A DNA stretch of 64,000 bases from Sulfurospirillum diekertiae (GCF_011769985.2 NZ_CP039734.2:2542001-2606000); one strand, 5' to 3'. Shown: positions 37,794-46,779, numbered from the stretch's first letter. Numbers and translations are program-made. The notes: generated by a model not told the origin, from the sequence alone.

Positions 37794-37841
37794 TTTTTTT
37801 AGGGGCAACCAAGTAGTTGCCCACACACGATTTATATATAC

Positions 37842-38936
37842 TTAACGCGATTTCCGTCTAAAAAATACCATAGCTACACTCATAGAAATAATGCCTAATC
37901 CAAACATAGGCGCAATCAGTGGCCATGCAACGCTCCATGTGATATTTTTTAAGAAAACCCCTTTGATCAGAATAAGGTAGTATTTAAGGGGAATGAACTC
38001 GGTCAACGGTTGAAGCCATAAAGGCATATTTTCCACAGGTGTCGCAAAGCCTGAGAGTAAAAACGAAGGAAGTAAAAAGACAAATGCCCCTAAAATAGCT
38101 TGCTGTTGAGTATTGCAGATTGCCGAGATAAACAAACCAACTCCTGATATGGAAAATAAAAAGACAACCACACTGGCATAAAGAATGGCTAAAGAGCCCA
38201 TAAGTGGGACACCAAAAAAATAAATGGCAGACAGTAAGATTAAGGTTGATTCAAAAATGCTGATCACTAAGGCAGGGATGAGTTTACCTAAAAGAATTTC
38301 AAAAGGGCGCAACGGTGAGACCAAGATCTGATCAAATGTGCCAAGTTCTCGCTCTCTGGCAATGGAAAGCGATGTTAAAAGCATGGCAACCACCATCGTG
38401 ATGGAGCCAAAAAGGTTGGGGACAATCCACCAAAAATTGCTGATATTGGGATTGTATAAAAATCGAGTGTTGATCGTGACATTGAGTGTTACATGTAATT
38501 GGGCGAGAAAAAATGTCTGCACAATGCTACTGATATAACCCTCCGCGATTTGTGCTGTATTGGAACGCCTACCATCTAACAATAACTGCACCGTTGCTTT
38601 TTCATTTTGTATTTGTTTGCTAAAGCCTTGAGGTATGACAAGAACAGCTAAAACTTTTTGGGTATTGAGAAGTTCTGCCACGTCATGCTCACTCTTAATC
38701 TGCACAAGGTTTTTAATGTACGAAGAGCCTTTAAAGTCTTGAATCAGAGCTTGACTTGCCTGTGAGCCATCGTGATCAAACACCGCTAAATCAATATTTT
38801 TTACCTCCAATGTCGCGGCAAAAGAAAATATTAACACTTGTATTAAAGGTGGTACGATCACCACAAAAAGACTTTTTTTGTCATTTTTTATGGCTAACGC
38901 TTCTTTACGAATGAGGGCCCATAACCGTGTAATCAT
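37842..38936 (-). CDS. ybhR: ABC-2 type transporter permease, YbhR-like
   Basis: This is the last gene of the ybhGFSR-like operon. The 364-residue permease has an N-terminal helix, a large periplasmic domain (VAELLNTQKVLAVLVIPQGFSKQI) and five C-terminal helices, with the ABC-2 signature ARERELGTFDQILVSPLRPFEILLGKLIPAL. E. coli YbhFSR exports drugs and acts in Na+/H+ transport. A TTACATGTAA core sits in the gene. Confidence 0.88.
   Translation of the reverse strand: MITRLWALIRKEALAIKNDKKSLFVVIVPPLIQVLIFSFAATLEVKNIDLAVFDHDGSQASQALIQDFKGSSYIKNLVQIKSEHDVAELLNTQKVLAVLVIPQGFSKQIQNEKATVQLLLDGRRSNTAQIAEGYISSIVQTFFLAQLHVTLNVTINTRFLYNPNISNFWWIVPNLFGSITMVVAMLLTSLSIARERELGTFDQILVSPLRPFEILLGKLIPALVISIFESTLILLSAIYFFGVPLMGSLAILYASVVVFLFSISGVGLFISAICNTQQQAILGAFVFLLPSFLLSGFATPVENMPLWLQPLTEFIPLKYYLILIKGVFLKNITWSVAWPLIAPMFGLGIISMSVAMVFFRRKSR
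38489..38498. repeat. TTACATGTAA core, copy 10 (inside ybhR)
   Basis: The flanks are G/T. It is read Leu-His-Val-Thr on the minus strand. Confidence 0.8.
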
Positions 38937-40024
38937 TCCAATCCCTTTTTACTTTTCTTGACAACCAGTAAGAAAAAGAAAAGCCCGACAAGAAACATAC
39001 ACACCATGTCTTTGATAAAAATAGAAGGTATATCTCCCACAAGAAAAATTGTCTGCAAGGACTCAACAAAATAACGCGCAGGAATGATGTGTGTAAAAAT
39101 TTGCAACCAGTAAGGCATATTGTTGATCTCAAATAAAAAACCCGATAATAAAAATGCCGGTAGATAGCCTGCAACGATTGAAACTTGTGCAGCAACAAAT
39201 TGGTTTTTTGCAACCGTGGAAATCAGTAAGCCAATGCTAAGCGAAGGAAAAAGGTAAAAAGCACTTAAAAGAAATAAGATCCAGATACTGCCTTCAAAAG
39301 GAATCTCATACCAAAAATAAGCCACACCAAAACAGAGCACCATCGAGCCCATACCTAAACAAAAATACGGTATTAATTTGCCTAGTATAATCTCCATCAT
39401 CGAAGCGGGTGTTGCCATCAATGCTTCCATTGTACCTCGTTCCCACTCACGCGCGATCACCAAAGCTGTCAGCAAAGTACCGATCAATATCATGATAACC
39501 GCGATGGAGCCTGGAAGTAAAAAATAACGACTCGAAAGTGGTGGATTGAACCAATAGCGTGGAATAACACTAATACCTGCTGAGGGCATTATTCCTTCTT
39601 GTACCGCCCATTTTTGGATAATCTTCGAGGCATAATTTTGAATTAAACCTCCTGTGTTAGGCTCTGTCGCATCGATTAAAAGTTGTATCGCGTAGGTATT
39701 ATTTTTTCCAAAATTACCAGAGACTTCCATCACGCCCTTAAGATGGCCATCTTGAAGTGATTGGATTAATTTTTGTTTATCATACTGTATTGATGTGTCG
39801 AAAAAAGGCGATCCAACAAAAGAAGTTACTAGTTCATGAGCCTCTTTCGTATTACTTTTAGGAAATATCCCCAAAGGAATATGTTTCGCATCTAATGAAA
39901 CAGCATATCCCATCAAAAAAAGTAAAATAAGGGGCAAGATAATAGCAATTAAAATGGCGCTTGGATCACGTATGATTTGAAGGCTTTCTTTGATCAAAAG
40001 GGCAACAAGACGTTTACTTTTCAT
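38933..40024 (-). CDS. ybhS: ABC-2 type transporter permease, YbhS-like
   Basis: A second permease of 363 residues, overlapping ybhR by 4 bp. It has the same fold: an N-terminal helix (ILIAIILPLILLFLMGYAVSLD), a periplasmic domain, then AREWERGTMEALMATPASMMEIILGKLIPY and further helices. Together with ybhR it would form the membrane channel, presumably as a heterodimer. Confidence 0.88.
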   Translation of the reverse strand: MKSKRLVALLIKESLQIIRDPSAILIAIILPLILLFLMGYAVSLDAKHIPLGIFPKSNTKEAHELVTSFVGSPFFDTSIQYDKQKLIQSLQDGHLKGVMEVSGNFGKNNTYAIQLLIDATEPNTGGLIQNYASKIIQKWAVQEGIMPSAGISVIPRYWFNPPLSSRYFLLPGSIAVIMILIGTLLTALVIAREWERGTMEALMATPASMMEIILGKLIPYFCLGMGSMVLCFGVAYFWYEIPFEGSIWILFLLSAFYLFPSLSIGLLISTVAKNQFVAAQVSIVAGYLPAFLLSGFLFEINNMPYWLQIFTHIIPARYFVESLQTIFLVGDIPSIFIKDMVCMFLVGLFFFLLVVKKSKKGLE

Positions 40025-41726
40025 CTATAAGCCTTTGATCATATGCTTGTATCAGATGAATAAAAGCCTCTTCCATTGTCGCATTCAAAGAGACAAGATG
40101 TTTAAGCTCATCGGGTGTTCCCGAAGCAATGGCTTTGCCTTTATAAATCAACATAATCCGATCACAATACTCTGCTTCATCCATAAAATGCGTGCTCACC
40201 ATCACTGAAACACCTTTTTTGACAATGCCGTTGATGTGTGTCCAAAACTCTTTGCGAGTGATGGGATCAACTCCGCTGGTCGGTTCATCTAAGAACAGAA
40301 CCAAAGGCTCATGCATTAAGGCACACGAAAGCGCTAAACGCTGTTTAATGCCTAGAGGTAAGAGATCTGCTTGGGTTTGAAGATGCGGTTTGAATTCAAA
40401 TGTTTGAATGATATCTTTTATTTTTTGCGCGCATTTTTGACCAGATAAGCCATACACGCCTGCAAAAAAATCTAAGTTATCTTGAACACTTAAACTCCCG
40501 TATAATGAAAATTTTTGTGCCATATAGCCTATATGTGTTCGCGCATTTGCCCCAGCAACATAGAGGTCTTCACCCATCACTTTCGCAGTACCTTGTGTTG
40601 GAACAAGCAATCCGCAAAGCATTTTAAAAGTGGTTGATTTTCCAGCACCATTAGGTCCTAAAAAGCCAAATATTTCCCCTCGTCCAATTTCAAAATCAAT
40701 ATGATCTGTTGCTGTAAAATTACCAAATTTTTTGGTTAAATTCTTGGCTTCTATCAGAAGCGAATGGCTCATTGGAGTCGTAGCCATTTTTGTAGCTAAG
40801 AGTGATTCAGGTTCGGTTTTAACTCCCAATAAACGGACAAAAGCATCTTCAAAGGTGGGATCACACACCACCGCTTTTGCTTTGGCATCATAGGCATGTA
40901 ACGCATCAAAGGGGAAAGAGGCATTTTCTTTCAGGTTAACGCGTATCGCTTCACCCACTAACACTGCGTCCATGACGTCTTCTAAATGCAACAACGCCGT
41001 TAAGAGTGCTCGCTTATCACTGTTTATGTTTTCAATACGGTACACATAGCCAATCAACGGCGCTTTCATAATTGTAGGCGTGCCTTGGTACAAGGCATTA
41101 CCTTCATTGAGCAATATCACAGAATCACATTTATCGGCTTCATCTAAATACGATGTGCCCCACAAAACTGCAATATCTTCTTTCAGAAGACTCTGAATCA
41201 TTTCCCAAAGATTTTTACGCGAAATTGGGTCAACCCCAACACCTGGTTCATCTAACAGTAACAGTTTTGGTTTTTTAATCAACGCGCAGGCTAGACCTAG
41301 TTTTTGCTTCATCCCGCCTGAAAGCGCTCCTGCCTTACGTGTATAAAAAGCCGAAAGATCGGTAAAATCTAAGAGCTCTTTGATGCGTTTTGTAGGTTCT
41401 TCAACGTCTTGCAAAGCCGCATAAAGTCGCATATTTTCTGCGACACTCAAGTCTTCATACAAACCAAATTTTTGAGGCATATAACCAATTTGCTGTAAAA
41501 AGTCACTTTGAGAGCAAGGCATGGTCGTACCTAAAATTTCCAACGATCCACTACTGGATTTTAACAACCCTGCTAAGATACGAATCAGTGTTGTTTTTCC
41601 AGCACCATCAGGTCCCACCAGCCCTGTAATCTTTCCGCTCTCGATATTAAAATTTAACGCATCAAAAGCTGGTTTCTGACTATTTGCAAATGTTTTAGAG
41701 AGGTTTTGAGCCGTTACAATCGTCAT
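40014..41726 (-). CDS. ybhF: Tandem ABC ATPase, YbhF-like
   Basis: One chain of about 570 residues carries two ATPase domains. The first has GPDGAGKTT, LSGGMKQKLGLA and LLLLDEPGVGVDP. The second has GPNGAGKST, a degenerate signature (LLPLGIKQRLALS, LxxGxKQ instead of LSGGQ) and LFLDEPTSGVDP. This matches E. coli YbhF in order and length. The ATG 41726 overlaps the ybhG end and matches the family start; a frame extension reaches 41747. Confidence 0.9.
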   Translation of the reverse strand: MTIVTAQNLSKTFANSQKPAFDALNFNIESGKITGLVGPDGAGKTTLIRILAGLLKSSSGSLEILGTTMPCSQSDFLQQIGYMPQKFGLYEDLSVAENMRLYAALQDVEEPTKRIKELLDFTDLSAFYTRKAGALSGGMKQKLGLACALIKKPKLLLLDEPGVGVDPISRKNLWEMIQSLLKEDIAVLWGTSYLDEADKCDSVILLNEGNALYQGTPTIMKAPLIGYVYRIENINSDKRALLTALLHLEDVMDAVLVGEAIRVNLKENASFPFDALHAYDAKAKAVVCDPTFEDAFVRLLGVKTEPESLLATKMATTPMSHSLLIEAKNLTKKFGNFTATDHIDFEIGRGEIFGFLGPNGAGKSTTFKMLCGLLVPTQGTAKVMGEDLYVAGANARTHIGYMAQKFSLYGSLSVQDNLDFFAGVYGLSGQKCAQKIKDIIQTFEFKPHLQTQADLLPLGIKQRLALSCALMHEPLVLFLDEPTSGVDPITRKEFWTHINGIVKKGVSVMVSTHFMDEAEYCDRIMLIYKGKAIASGTPDELKHLVSLNATMEEAFIHLIQAYDQRLIDEK

Positions 41727-41728
41727 GG

Positions 41729-42709
41729 TTACTGATCTTTTTGACATGTAATCGTAACAGGCATTCCTTGTTTGAGATGTGAATCAGGCTCTGCAATAAT
41801 GACGCGAAAACGATACACAAGATCGGGACGAAGCTGTGTTGTTTCAATATTTTTAGGGGTAAACTCCGCAACAGGAGAGATAAATCCAATGTGACCTTCA
41901 TACGGTTTTTTGCGTGAGTCAACATACACAAGCATCTTTTCACCTTGCGTGATTGAGCCAAGGTCTGGTTCATCAACATAGGCTTGAACCCAATATTCAT
42001 CTTCTAACGCGATTTGTAAGATACTCTGCCCAGCAGACACAATCGAAGAAGGCTCTTTGTGACGAGCAAGGATAGTTCCTTTGATTGGTGCATAAATCGT
42101 CGCATCTTTAATGTCGTATTCAAGGCTTTTGGCTTTAGCTTCAAGTGCCAATACTTTGGCTTTTTGCACCTCAACATCTTCTACTTGATACCCACTTTGA
42201 AGGAGTGCATAATTGCTCTTTGCTTTATCGTATGTGGCTTTTGCTTTATCGTATTGTGTCTTTGCTGCGATATAGTCTTGCTCTGTTGTAGCATCCAAAT
42301 CAAACAGTTTTTTTTGTCTATTATAGATATCTTGTACCCCTAAAAATGCTGCATAGCTTTCTTGCACACTGGCTTGTGCTTGAGCAATATCTTCTGTACG
42401 ATACCCTTTCATCAGCCTCTTTAGAGTTGCCTTTTCAGCTATGATTTGCGCATTGATATTTTCCAATTCATACCGCAATGATGTAGTATCTAGCGTAACA
42501 AGCATTTCACCTTTTTCGATAGACTGACCTTCATCTTTTGCAATTGTTTCAATCTTGCCAAGAAAACGAAACGCCAGATCTTGTGTACGATTTTCGATGT
42601 TTCCGTAAAAATGTAGTGTCTTATCCAATACTTTGACATAGTTCTGATAATAGTACCATCCACCACTTCCTAAAAGTGCCAATGTAATCACTATTGCTAT
42701 CTTCTTCAT
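41729..42709 (-). CDS. ybhG: HlyD-family adaptor, YbhG-like
   Basis: This 326-residue periplasmic adaptor has an N-terminal anchor (about 4-22), a lipoyl half (GKIETIAKDEGQSIEKGEMLVTLD), a long coiled-coil hairpin (about 75-185) and the second half (YAPIKGTILARHKEPSSIVSAGQ). The C-terminus (GFISPVAEFTPKNIET, RPDLVYRFRVI) follows YbhG closely. It would bridge the YbhFSR pump to an outer membrane channel. Confidence 0.9.
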   Translation of the reverse strand: MKKIAIVITLALLGSGGWYYYQNYVKVLDKTLHFYGNIENRTQDLAFRFLGKIETIAKDEGQSIEKGEMLVTLDTTSLRYELENINAQIIAEKATLKRLMKGYRTEDIAQAQASVQESYAAFLGVQDIYNRQKKLFDLDATTEQDYIAAKTQYDKAKATYDKAKSNYALLQSGYQVEDVEVQKAKVLALEAKAKSLEYDIKDATIYAPIKGTILARHKEPSSIVSAGQSILQIALEDEYWVQAYVDEPDLGSITQGEKMLVYVDSRKKPYEGHIGFISPVAEFTPKNIETTQLRPDLVYRFRVIIAEPDSHLKQGMPVTITCQKDQ

Positions 42710-42711
42710 CG

Positions 42712-43398
42712 CTATTTCCTTTGTCTGCTCAACTCTTGTAAGACATACTCTGTATTTTCTAAAATTGTACGAATAATAATTTCCATGTTTGTATCCACAT
42801 CTTCCCCTAAAAAAGGGATACGCTGTGAAATGGTACTTTGTTGAACACTAAATACGATGATCGAGCCAAGAAGGGCATGAGTGCGTGCTTTTACTTCGAT
42901 GGTAGCACTATCTTGGTGCATGATATGCGCCACCAAGCTATCTAATGTATTCAGCATTGGCTCAAGTCCCTTGGTGTAGAGAAGCTCAAAACCATTGGAA
43001 GGTGTCATCTGCTCACGTATTAAAATACGATGCAGATAATTATTGGTTTTCAGTTTACCAAGTATCGTTCGAGCCAATGTTTCGATAAGATATTTTACCC
43101 ACATTATATAAAATGCATCAGAAGGTATTGATGTTTTGAGCGCTGTTTCATAGGCAAGTGTAAACGCACTGTATTTTTCAGCCATGAGTTCTGTAATGTT
43201 GGTCACAACAGCAAGATACAATGCTTCTTTACTTCCATAATAATAGTGAATTGAAGCAATATTGACCCCTGCTTCTTTGGCAGGCTCTCGGATAGAAACA
43301 TCTTCTGGAGAACGCTCTCCAAAAAGACGATAAGCCGTTTCTAAGATCTTTGCTTTGGATTGGTTGATTGTTTTTGCTTTGCTAGGAATCTTGAACAC
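42712..43398 (-). CDS. cecR: TetR-family regulator, CecR-like
   Basis: In 228 residues it has an N-terminal helix-turn-helix (EDVSIREPAKEAGVNIASIHYYYGSKEALYLAVV, about 35-68) and the long C-terminal ligand domain of the CecR (YbiH) group. It is the first gene of the operon, 2 bp before ybhG, and in E. coli CecR controls ybhGFSR. A palindrome CAAACGTTTG lies 57 bp upstream of its start and is the likely operator. Confidence 0.88.
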   Translation of the reverse strand: MFKIPSKAKTINQSKAKILETAYRLFGERSPEDVSIREPAKEAGVNIASIHYYYGSKEALYLAVVTNITELMAEKYSAFTLAYETALKTSIPSDAFYIMWVKYLIETLARTILGKLKTNNYLHRILIREQMTPSNGFELLYTKGLEPMLNTLDSLVAHIMHQDSATIEVKARTHALLGSIIVFSVQQSTISQRIPFLGEDVDTNMEIIIRTILENTEYVLQELSRQRK

Positions 43399-43454
43399 TG
43401 TCTTCCTTTATGAAATATATGGGTCAAATGCTATCACAAAACAGATGTTTATGT

Positions 43455-43464
43455 CAAACGTTTG
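43455..43464. promoter_or_regulatory. Putative TetR/CecR operator
   Basis: CAAACGTTTG is a perfect 10-bp palindrome in the promoter region of the cecR-ybhGFSR operon. TetR-family sites of this form are common. Confidence 0.5.
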
Positions 43465-43485
43465 TTTTAATTTTAATGGTGACTC

Positions 43486-43497
43486 TTTACATGTAAA
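43486..43497. repeat. TTTACATGTAAA palindrome, copy 11
   Basis: It lies between the nitroreductase terminator and the cecR promoter. Confidence 0.9.
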
Positions 43498-43527
43498 AGA
43501 AGAGAAAAGGAATGCCTTGGCATTCCT
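43498..43527 (-). terminator. Rho-independent terminator of the nitroreductase gene
   Basis: GGAATGCC-TT-GGCATTCC (43509-43526) is followed on the minus strand by TTTTCTCTTCTTTT, which runs into the palindrome at 43486. Confidence 0.75.
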
Positions 43528-43539
43528 CTGTTTGAAAGG

Positions 43540-44295
43540 CTATTCATCCTTAAACGCAAACCCTTGTGCCATTAAAACTTTACCTGTCTTTCGGTAGTAA
43601 ATACTCGAATACGCATTTGAGGTAATCTCTGCGTAAGTAGGCATTGAACCGCTTCCTGTCGCATCTCTGAAAACTTTAAAGGTCTTATTATATTCCAATA
43701 CCCCTTTTTTCACTTTTTCACTATCGTAGGTATCTTGCATTGCGAAGCTCTCAAGTGCAACACGTGGTTTCAAAGGAGCATTTTTGGCTTCTTTGGTTGG
43801 AACACCGATGGTACACCCTACCGCTAAGAACGTTTTGGGAGGAAGGTTGAAAAGTTTTATCATCGTGTCAGAATTTTCACGCACCGCACCAATCGATGTC
43901 GTGCCATACCCCAATGCTTCAGCAGCGACTTGAAGCTGAATAAGCATAATGCCCGCATCCACAGCCCCAACCATAATGCCCTCTGCACTCTGCTCAATGA
44001 CATGTTTTTTGCCCATACTCTCAGTAATCATATTGGTGCGATTAAAGTCGATGACAATGCCGACAAAAACATCGGCTGTGGCAATGTGCGCTTGATGGTT
44101 GCACAACTCGGAAATCTCTTTGAGCTTGGCTTTATCACGTGTGTAAACAAGGCTTATTTGTTGCGCGTTAATGGAAGTTGGAGCACGTTGCGCTGTTTTA
44201 AAGATCAGCGCTAAGTTCTCATCGCTGATCACTTCACCGGTGAATTGACGGATTGATTTTCGATTTTGCAGTTGTTTGATGGTTGGATTTTCCAT
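43540..44295 (-). CDS. NADPH-dependent nitroreductase (NfsA/FRP type)
   Basis: This FMN-binding oxidoreductase of 251 residues has the N-terminal NRKSIRQFTGEVISDENLALIF and RAPTSINAQQISLVY (FMN contacts). The mid-part AAEALGYGTTSIGAVREN and the long C-terminal excursion are typical of the NfsA/FRP group. It reduces nitro compounds, quinones or flavins. It shares a transcription unit with the small monooxygenase-like gene 9 bp upstream. Confidence 0.88.
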   Translation of the reverse strand: MENPTIKQLQNRKSIRQFTGEVISDENLALIFKTAQRAPTSINAQQISLVYTRDKAKLKEISELCNHQAHIATADVFVGIVIDFNRTNMITESMGKKHVIEQSAEGIMVGAVDAGIMLIQLQVAAEALGYGTTSIGAVRENSDTMIKLFNLPPKTFLAVGCTIGVPTKEAKNAPLKPRVALESFAMQDTYDSEKVKKGVLEYNKTFKVFRDATGSGSMPTYAEITSNAYSSIYYRKTGKVLMAQGFAFKDE

Positions 44296-44304
44296 GGTTT
44301 TTTC

Positions 44305-44598
44305 CTATAAAATTTTTTCTAATTTTTGGAGCGTCATACTCTCAACCCGCTCACCCATAAAGGCTTTGTAAGCAGTAAAATGCGCTTTTTCCATATGCTC
44401 CGCCAAAAGCGTTTCATTCTCCCACGTCTCTATAAAAACATAGGTATTTTTTTTCTCTCTGTCTTTGTGAACATCGTATTGTAAACAGCCCTTATCGTTT
44501 TGATGGGTTGCCTGATGCAAAGCCGTTAAAGCTTCTAGCACACCCTCATTTTTGCCATCTTTTAAAACGACTGTTGCAATTAAAACGATTTTTTTCAT
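44305..44598 (-). CDS. Antibiotic biosynthesis monooxygenase-fold protein (YgiN-like)
   Basis: This 97-residue ABM-domain protein has the ferredoxin-like fold pattern, with GCLQYDVHKDREKKNTYVFIETWENETLLAEHMEKAHFTAY. YgiN-type members act on quinols. Pairing with a nitroreductase suggests a shared role in quinone redox handling (inference). Confidence 0.85.
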   Translation of the reverse strand: MKKIVLIATVVLKDGKNEGVLEALTALHQATHQNDKGCLQYDVHKDREKKNTYVFIETWENETLLAEHMEKAHFTAYKAFMGERVESMTLQKLEKIL

Positions 44599-44734
44599 AG
44601 GTTCTCTTTTAGATTAAGTTCTTACTGAAGTATAAGAATCATGTACTTAAGTTACCCTTACAGTATTTTTATAATGTAAAGGAAAAAATAAGACAAAATT
44701 GATTTGTGGAATATTTGTTTGTGGAAAGAAGAAG

Positions 44735-44746
44735 TTTACATGTAAA
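44735..44746. repeat. TTTACATGTAAA palindrome, copy 12
   Basis: It sits 9 bp from the hairpin that follows the lysine-rich small gene. Confidence 0.9.
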
Positions 44747-44754
44747 GCATTATG

Positions 44755-44784
44755 GCAAGAGGGACGATTAACGCTCCCTCTTGC
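44755..44784. terminator. Strong hairpin downstream of the small lysine-rich gene
   Basis: GCAAGAGGGA/TCCCTCTTGC has a 10-nt loop. No T-run follows on the minus strand, so termination is likely only by position. Confidence 0.45.
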
Positions 44785-44799
44785 ATGATACGCTAAGAA

Positions 44800-44895
44800 C
44801 TAAGCTTTTTTCGCTTTTTTCTCTTCGCGTTTCTCTTTTAACGACTTTTCGGGTTTCTTTTTGACTTCTTTTTTCATATCTTTACTTTTTGCCAT
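44800..44895 (-). CDS. 31-residue lysine-rich small protein
   Basis: The frame starts MAKSKDMKKEVKKKPEKS and ends KKAKKA with TAG. More than 40% of residues are Lys. AAGGAG lies 6 bp before the ATG on the minus strand, the best such site in the area, and a hairpin follows 15 bp after the stop. The protein is too basic to be membrane-bound; nucleic-acid or ribosome binding is possible. Similar short Lys-rich proteins occur in relatives as I remember, without known function. Confidence 0.7.
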   Translation of the reverse strand: MAKSKDMKKEVKKKPEKSLKEKREEKKAKKA

Positions 44896-45033
44896 GCTCT
44901 CTCCTTTTTTGAAGTTGGTTACTACTTCTGAATTGTATAAGAGTTGGGCTTAAAGTAGACACTCCCTTCTTGCTTACGATCTTAAGCTCGCATACTATAA
45001 AATAATTCTATTTATCGCGGACAAGGAAGCATT

Positions 45034-46134
45034 TTGGAAAATAACAAACACCATCTCATCGCCGAATATGAAAAAGAGCTCAAGCAATATGAGAATTTTA
45101 GTGACAAAATGGATATTTTACTCAAAGAACTCCTCGACCAAGAGAAAATTTCCTATCACTCCATTGAAAACAGAGTCAAAGAAAAAAGCAGTTTAGCTAA
45201 AAAAATTGATGGTAAAAACAAGTACCAAAACTTGGACGAGATCACCGATATTGTGGGCTGTCGCATCATCAGTTACTTTGAAATCGATGTGGAGAAGATT
45301 GTCAATCTTATCTTTAAAGAGTTCAAAATAGACGAAGTCAATTCCATCGACAAAAAGAAAATTCTTGACCCTGATCGCTTCGGCTACCTCTCGTATCACA
45401 TCATCTGCTCCATCAACGATGAAAGGGCGCAGCTTCGAGAGTATAAAAACTACAAAAAGCTCAAATTTGAGATCCAAGTGCGAACCATTCTCCAACATGC
45501 GTGGGCGGAAATAGAACACGACATCGGCTACAAGTCCAACATCGCTGTTCCAAGGGAGTTTCGCCGAAAATTCTCACGCATTGCAAGCATCCTTGAAATT
45601 GCCGACGATGAATTTAGCAGGCTCAAACTTGACATCCACAACTATGTTGAAACCATCTCCAAACAAGGCTTTGAAAACATCGATATTAACGCCGAAAGTC
45701 TCAAACTTTTCATCGAGCAATCGTATGACTTGGAAGAAATCGAAGCTTACATTATCGAAAAACTAGAACTCAAAACAGTTGCTTTTTCAGAACAGATGCA
45801 GTCTGCCAATATCAGCCTTTTTTTGAACATTATCAATACATTTACGACATTTAAAGAGATATTGGAGATTCAAAACTCTCTTCAAAAACACAAAGAGCTG
45901 ATTAAAAAATTCATCGTCAAATGGGCACACGTGAGAGGAAAATTGCTGGAACGTTTTCGTGAAAATTTTGAGCAAAAAGATGGGTTTATCATAGGCTATG
46001 CTCTCATGATCGAATTTTTGGAAACCAATCACAAAGAGGGACTTGGAGCATTTTTCCCAAGCCTTTCAGCGCCTGAGAAAGCTGAAGCCGTGGCATTGGC
46101 GGTGAAAATTTACCGAGAAATCACGAGCAATTAA
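45034..46134 (+). CDS. RelA/SpoT-domain protein, small alarmone synthetase-like
   Basis: This 366-residue protein has an N-terminal RelA/SpoT nucleotidyltransferase domain: RVKEKSSLAKK (47-57), DEITDIVGCRIIS (68-80), RFGYLSYHII in place of the GYRSIH block, and EIQVRTILQHAWAEIEHD (about 147-164) with the catalytic Glu. The ~170-residue C-terminal helical part is not the TGS-ACT region of long Rel, and no HD hydrolase domain is present. It should make (p)ppGpp or a related nucleotide. The start is TTG with AAGGA upstream. Confidence 0.85.
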   Translation: MENNKHHLIAEYEKELKQYENFSDKMDILLKELLDQEKISYHSIENRVKEKSSLAKKIDGKNKYQNLDEITDIVGCRIISYFEIDVEKIVNLIFKEFKIDEVNSIDKKKILDPDRFGYLSYHIICSINDERAQLREYKNYKKLKFEIQVRTILQHAWAEIEHDIGYKSNIAVPREFRRKFSRIASILEIADDEFSRLKLDIHNYVETISKQGFENIDINAESLKLFIEQSYDLEEIEAYIIEKLELKTVAFSEQMQSANISLFLNIINTFTTFKEILEIQNSLQKHKELIKKFIVKWAHVRGKLLERFRENFEQKDGFIIGYALMIEFLETNHKEGLGAFFPSLSAPEKAEAVALAVKIYREITSN

Positions 46135-46141
46135 GCTGTAC

Positions 46142-46747
46142 ATGATGACTTCTTTACCTATCACGGACAAAATGGACGTATTTGCAGAAAATTTCACAGG
46201 TGTTAATCTGCACAAACAAAAGATCACCAAAGCGGAGTTTGACGACTGCACCTTTGTTTCCTGCGATTTTAGTCAAACCTTTTTCGCTTCATGTCGGTTT
46301 ATCGGCTGTCATTTTGAAAACTGTAATCTTAGTCTTATGAAACTCACCGACACCAAAATGAACGCTGTTGAATTTTCCTCATGCAAAATGATCGGGATTG
46401 ATTGGACGATGGCAAACTGGGAGAGTCTTTTAAGTCCTGAACCACTGCATTTTCGTGACTGCCTTCTGGGTGATAGCAATTTTTTTGGCTTAACCTTGAA
46501 CGGACTTGTGATGAGCGAATGTCGTATCACCGAAGCCGACTTTCAAAACGCAAAACTTGAAAAAGCAGACTTTCGAGGCTCTGACCTCAAAGGCTCACTC
46601 TTTGGCAACACTCACCTGGAATACGCCAACTTCACAGATGCAAGTAACACGACGATTGATCTGCGCACCAACCACCTCAAAGGAGCTATTTTTAGCCGAT
46701 TTGAGGCACTTCAACTGCTTGAATTAATGGGGATTGTGTTGGTGTGA
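46142..46747 (+). CDS. Pentapeptide-repeat protein, Qnr-like
   Basis: In about 200 residues most of the chain fits A(D/N)LxX-type five-residue repeats (CTFVSCDFSQTFFASCRFIGC, ADFQNAKLEKADFRGSDLKG), giving a right-handed beta-helix. An interruption near residues 75-100 (MIGIDWTMANWESLLSPE) and the C-terminal LRTNHLKGAIFSRFEALQLL resemble the organisation of Qnr-type gyrase-protecting proteins. The resistance role is inferred. It starts 8 bp after the RelA/SpoT-domain gene, so the two may be co-transcribed. Confidence 0.85.
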   Translation: MMTSLPITDKMDVFAENFTGVNLHKQKITKAEFDDCTFVSCDFSQTFFASCRFIGCHFENCNLSLMKLTDTKMNAVEFSSCKMIGIDWTMANWESLLSPEPLHFRDCLLGDSNFFGLTLNGLVMSECRITEADFQNAKLEKADFRGSDLKGSLFGNTHLEYANFTDASNTTIDLRTNHLKGAIFSRFEALQLLELMGIVLV

Positions 46748-46757
46748 TAGAGGGTGA

Positions 46758-46779
46758 AAATCTTTACATGTAAAGATTT
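46758..46779. repeat. TTTACATGTAAA palindrome, copy 13, extended to 22 bp
   Basis: Here the symmetry extends five bases each side of the 12-mer, with AATC left and GATT right. It is the longest perfect copy. It lies 11 bp after the pentapeptide-repeat stop. Confidence 0.9.

Noticed and set aside
37803-37822. GGGCAAC/GTTGCCC hairpin as terminator of the chemoreceptor gene
   Set aside because: The T-run precedes the hairpin on the plus strand and no T-run follows on either strand.
46758-46779. TTTACATGTAAA as a terminator hairpin
   Set aside because: The 12-mer has no loop and weak pairs, and many copies lie inside genes; it cannot act as an RNA hairpin.
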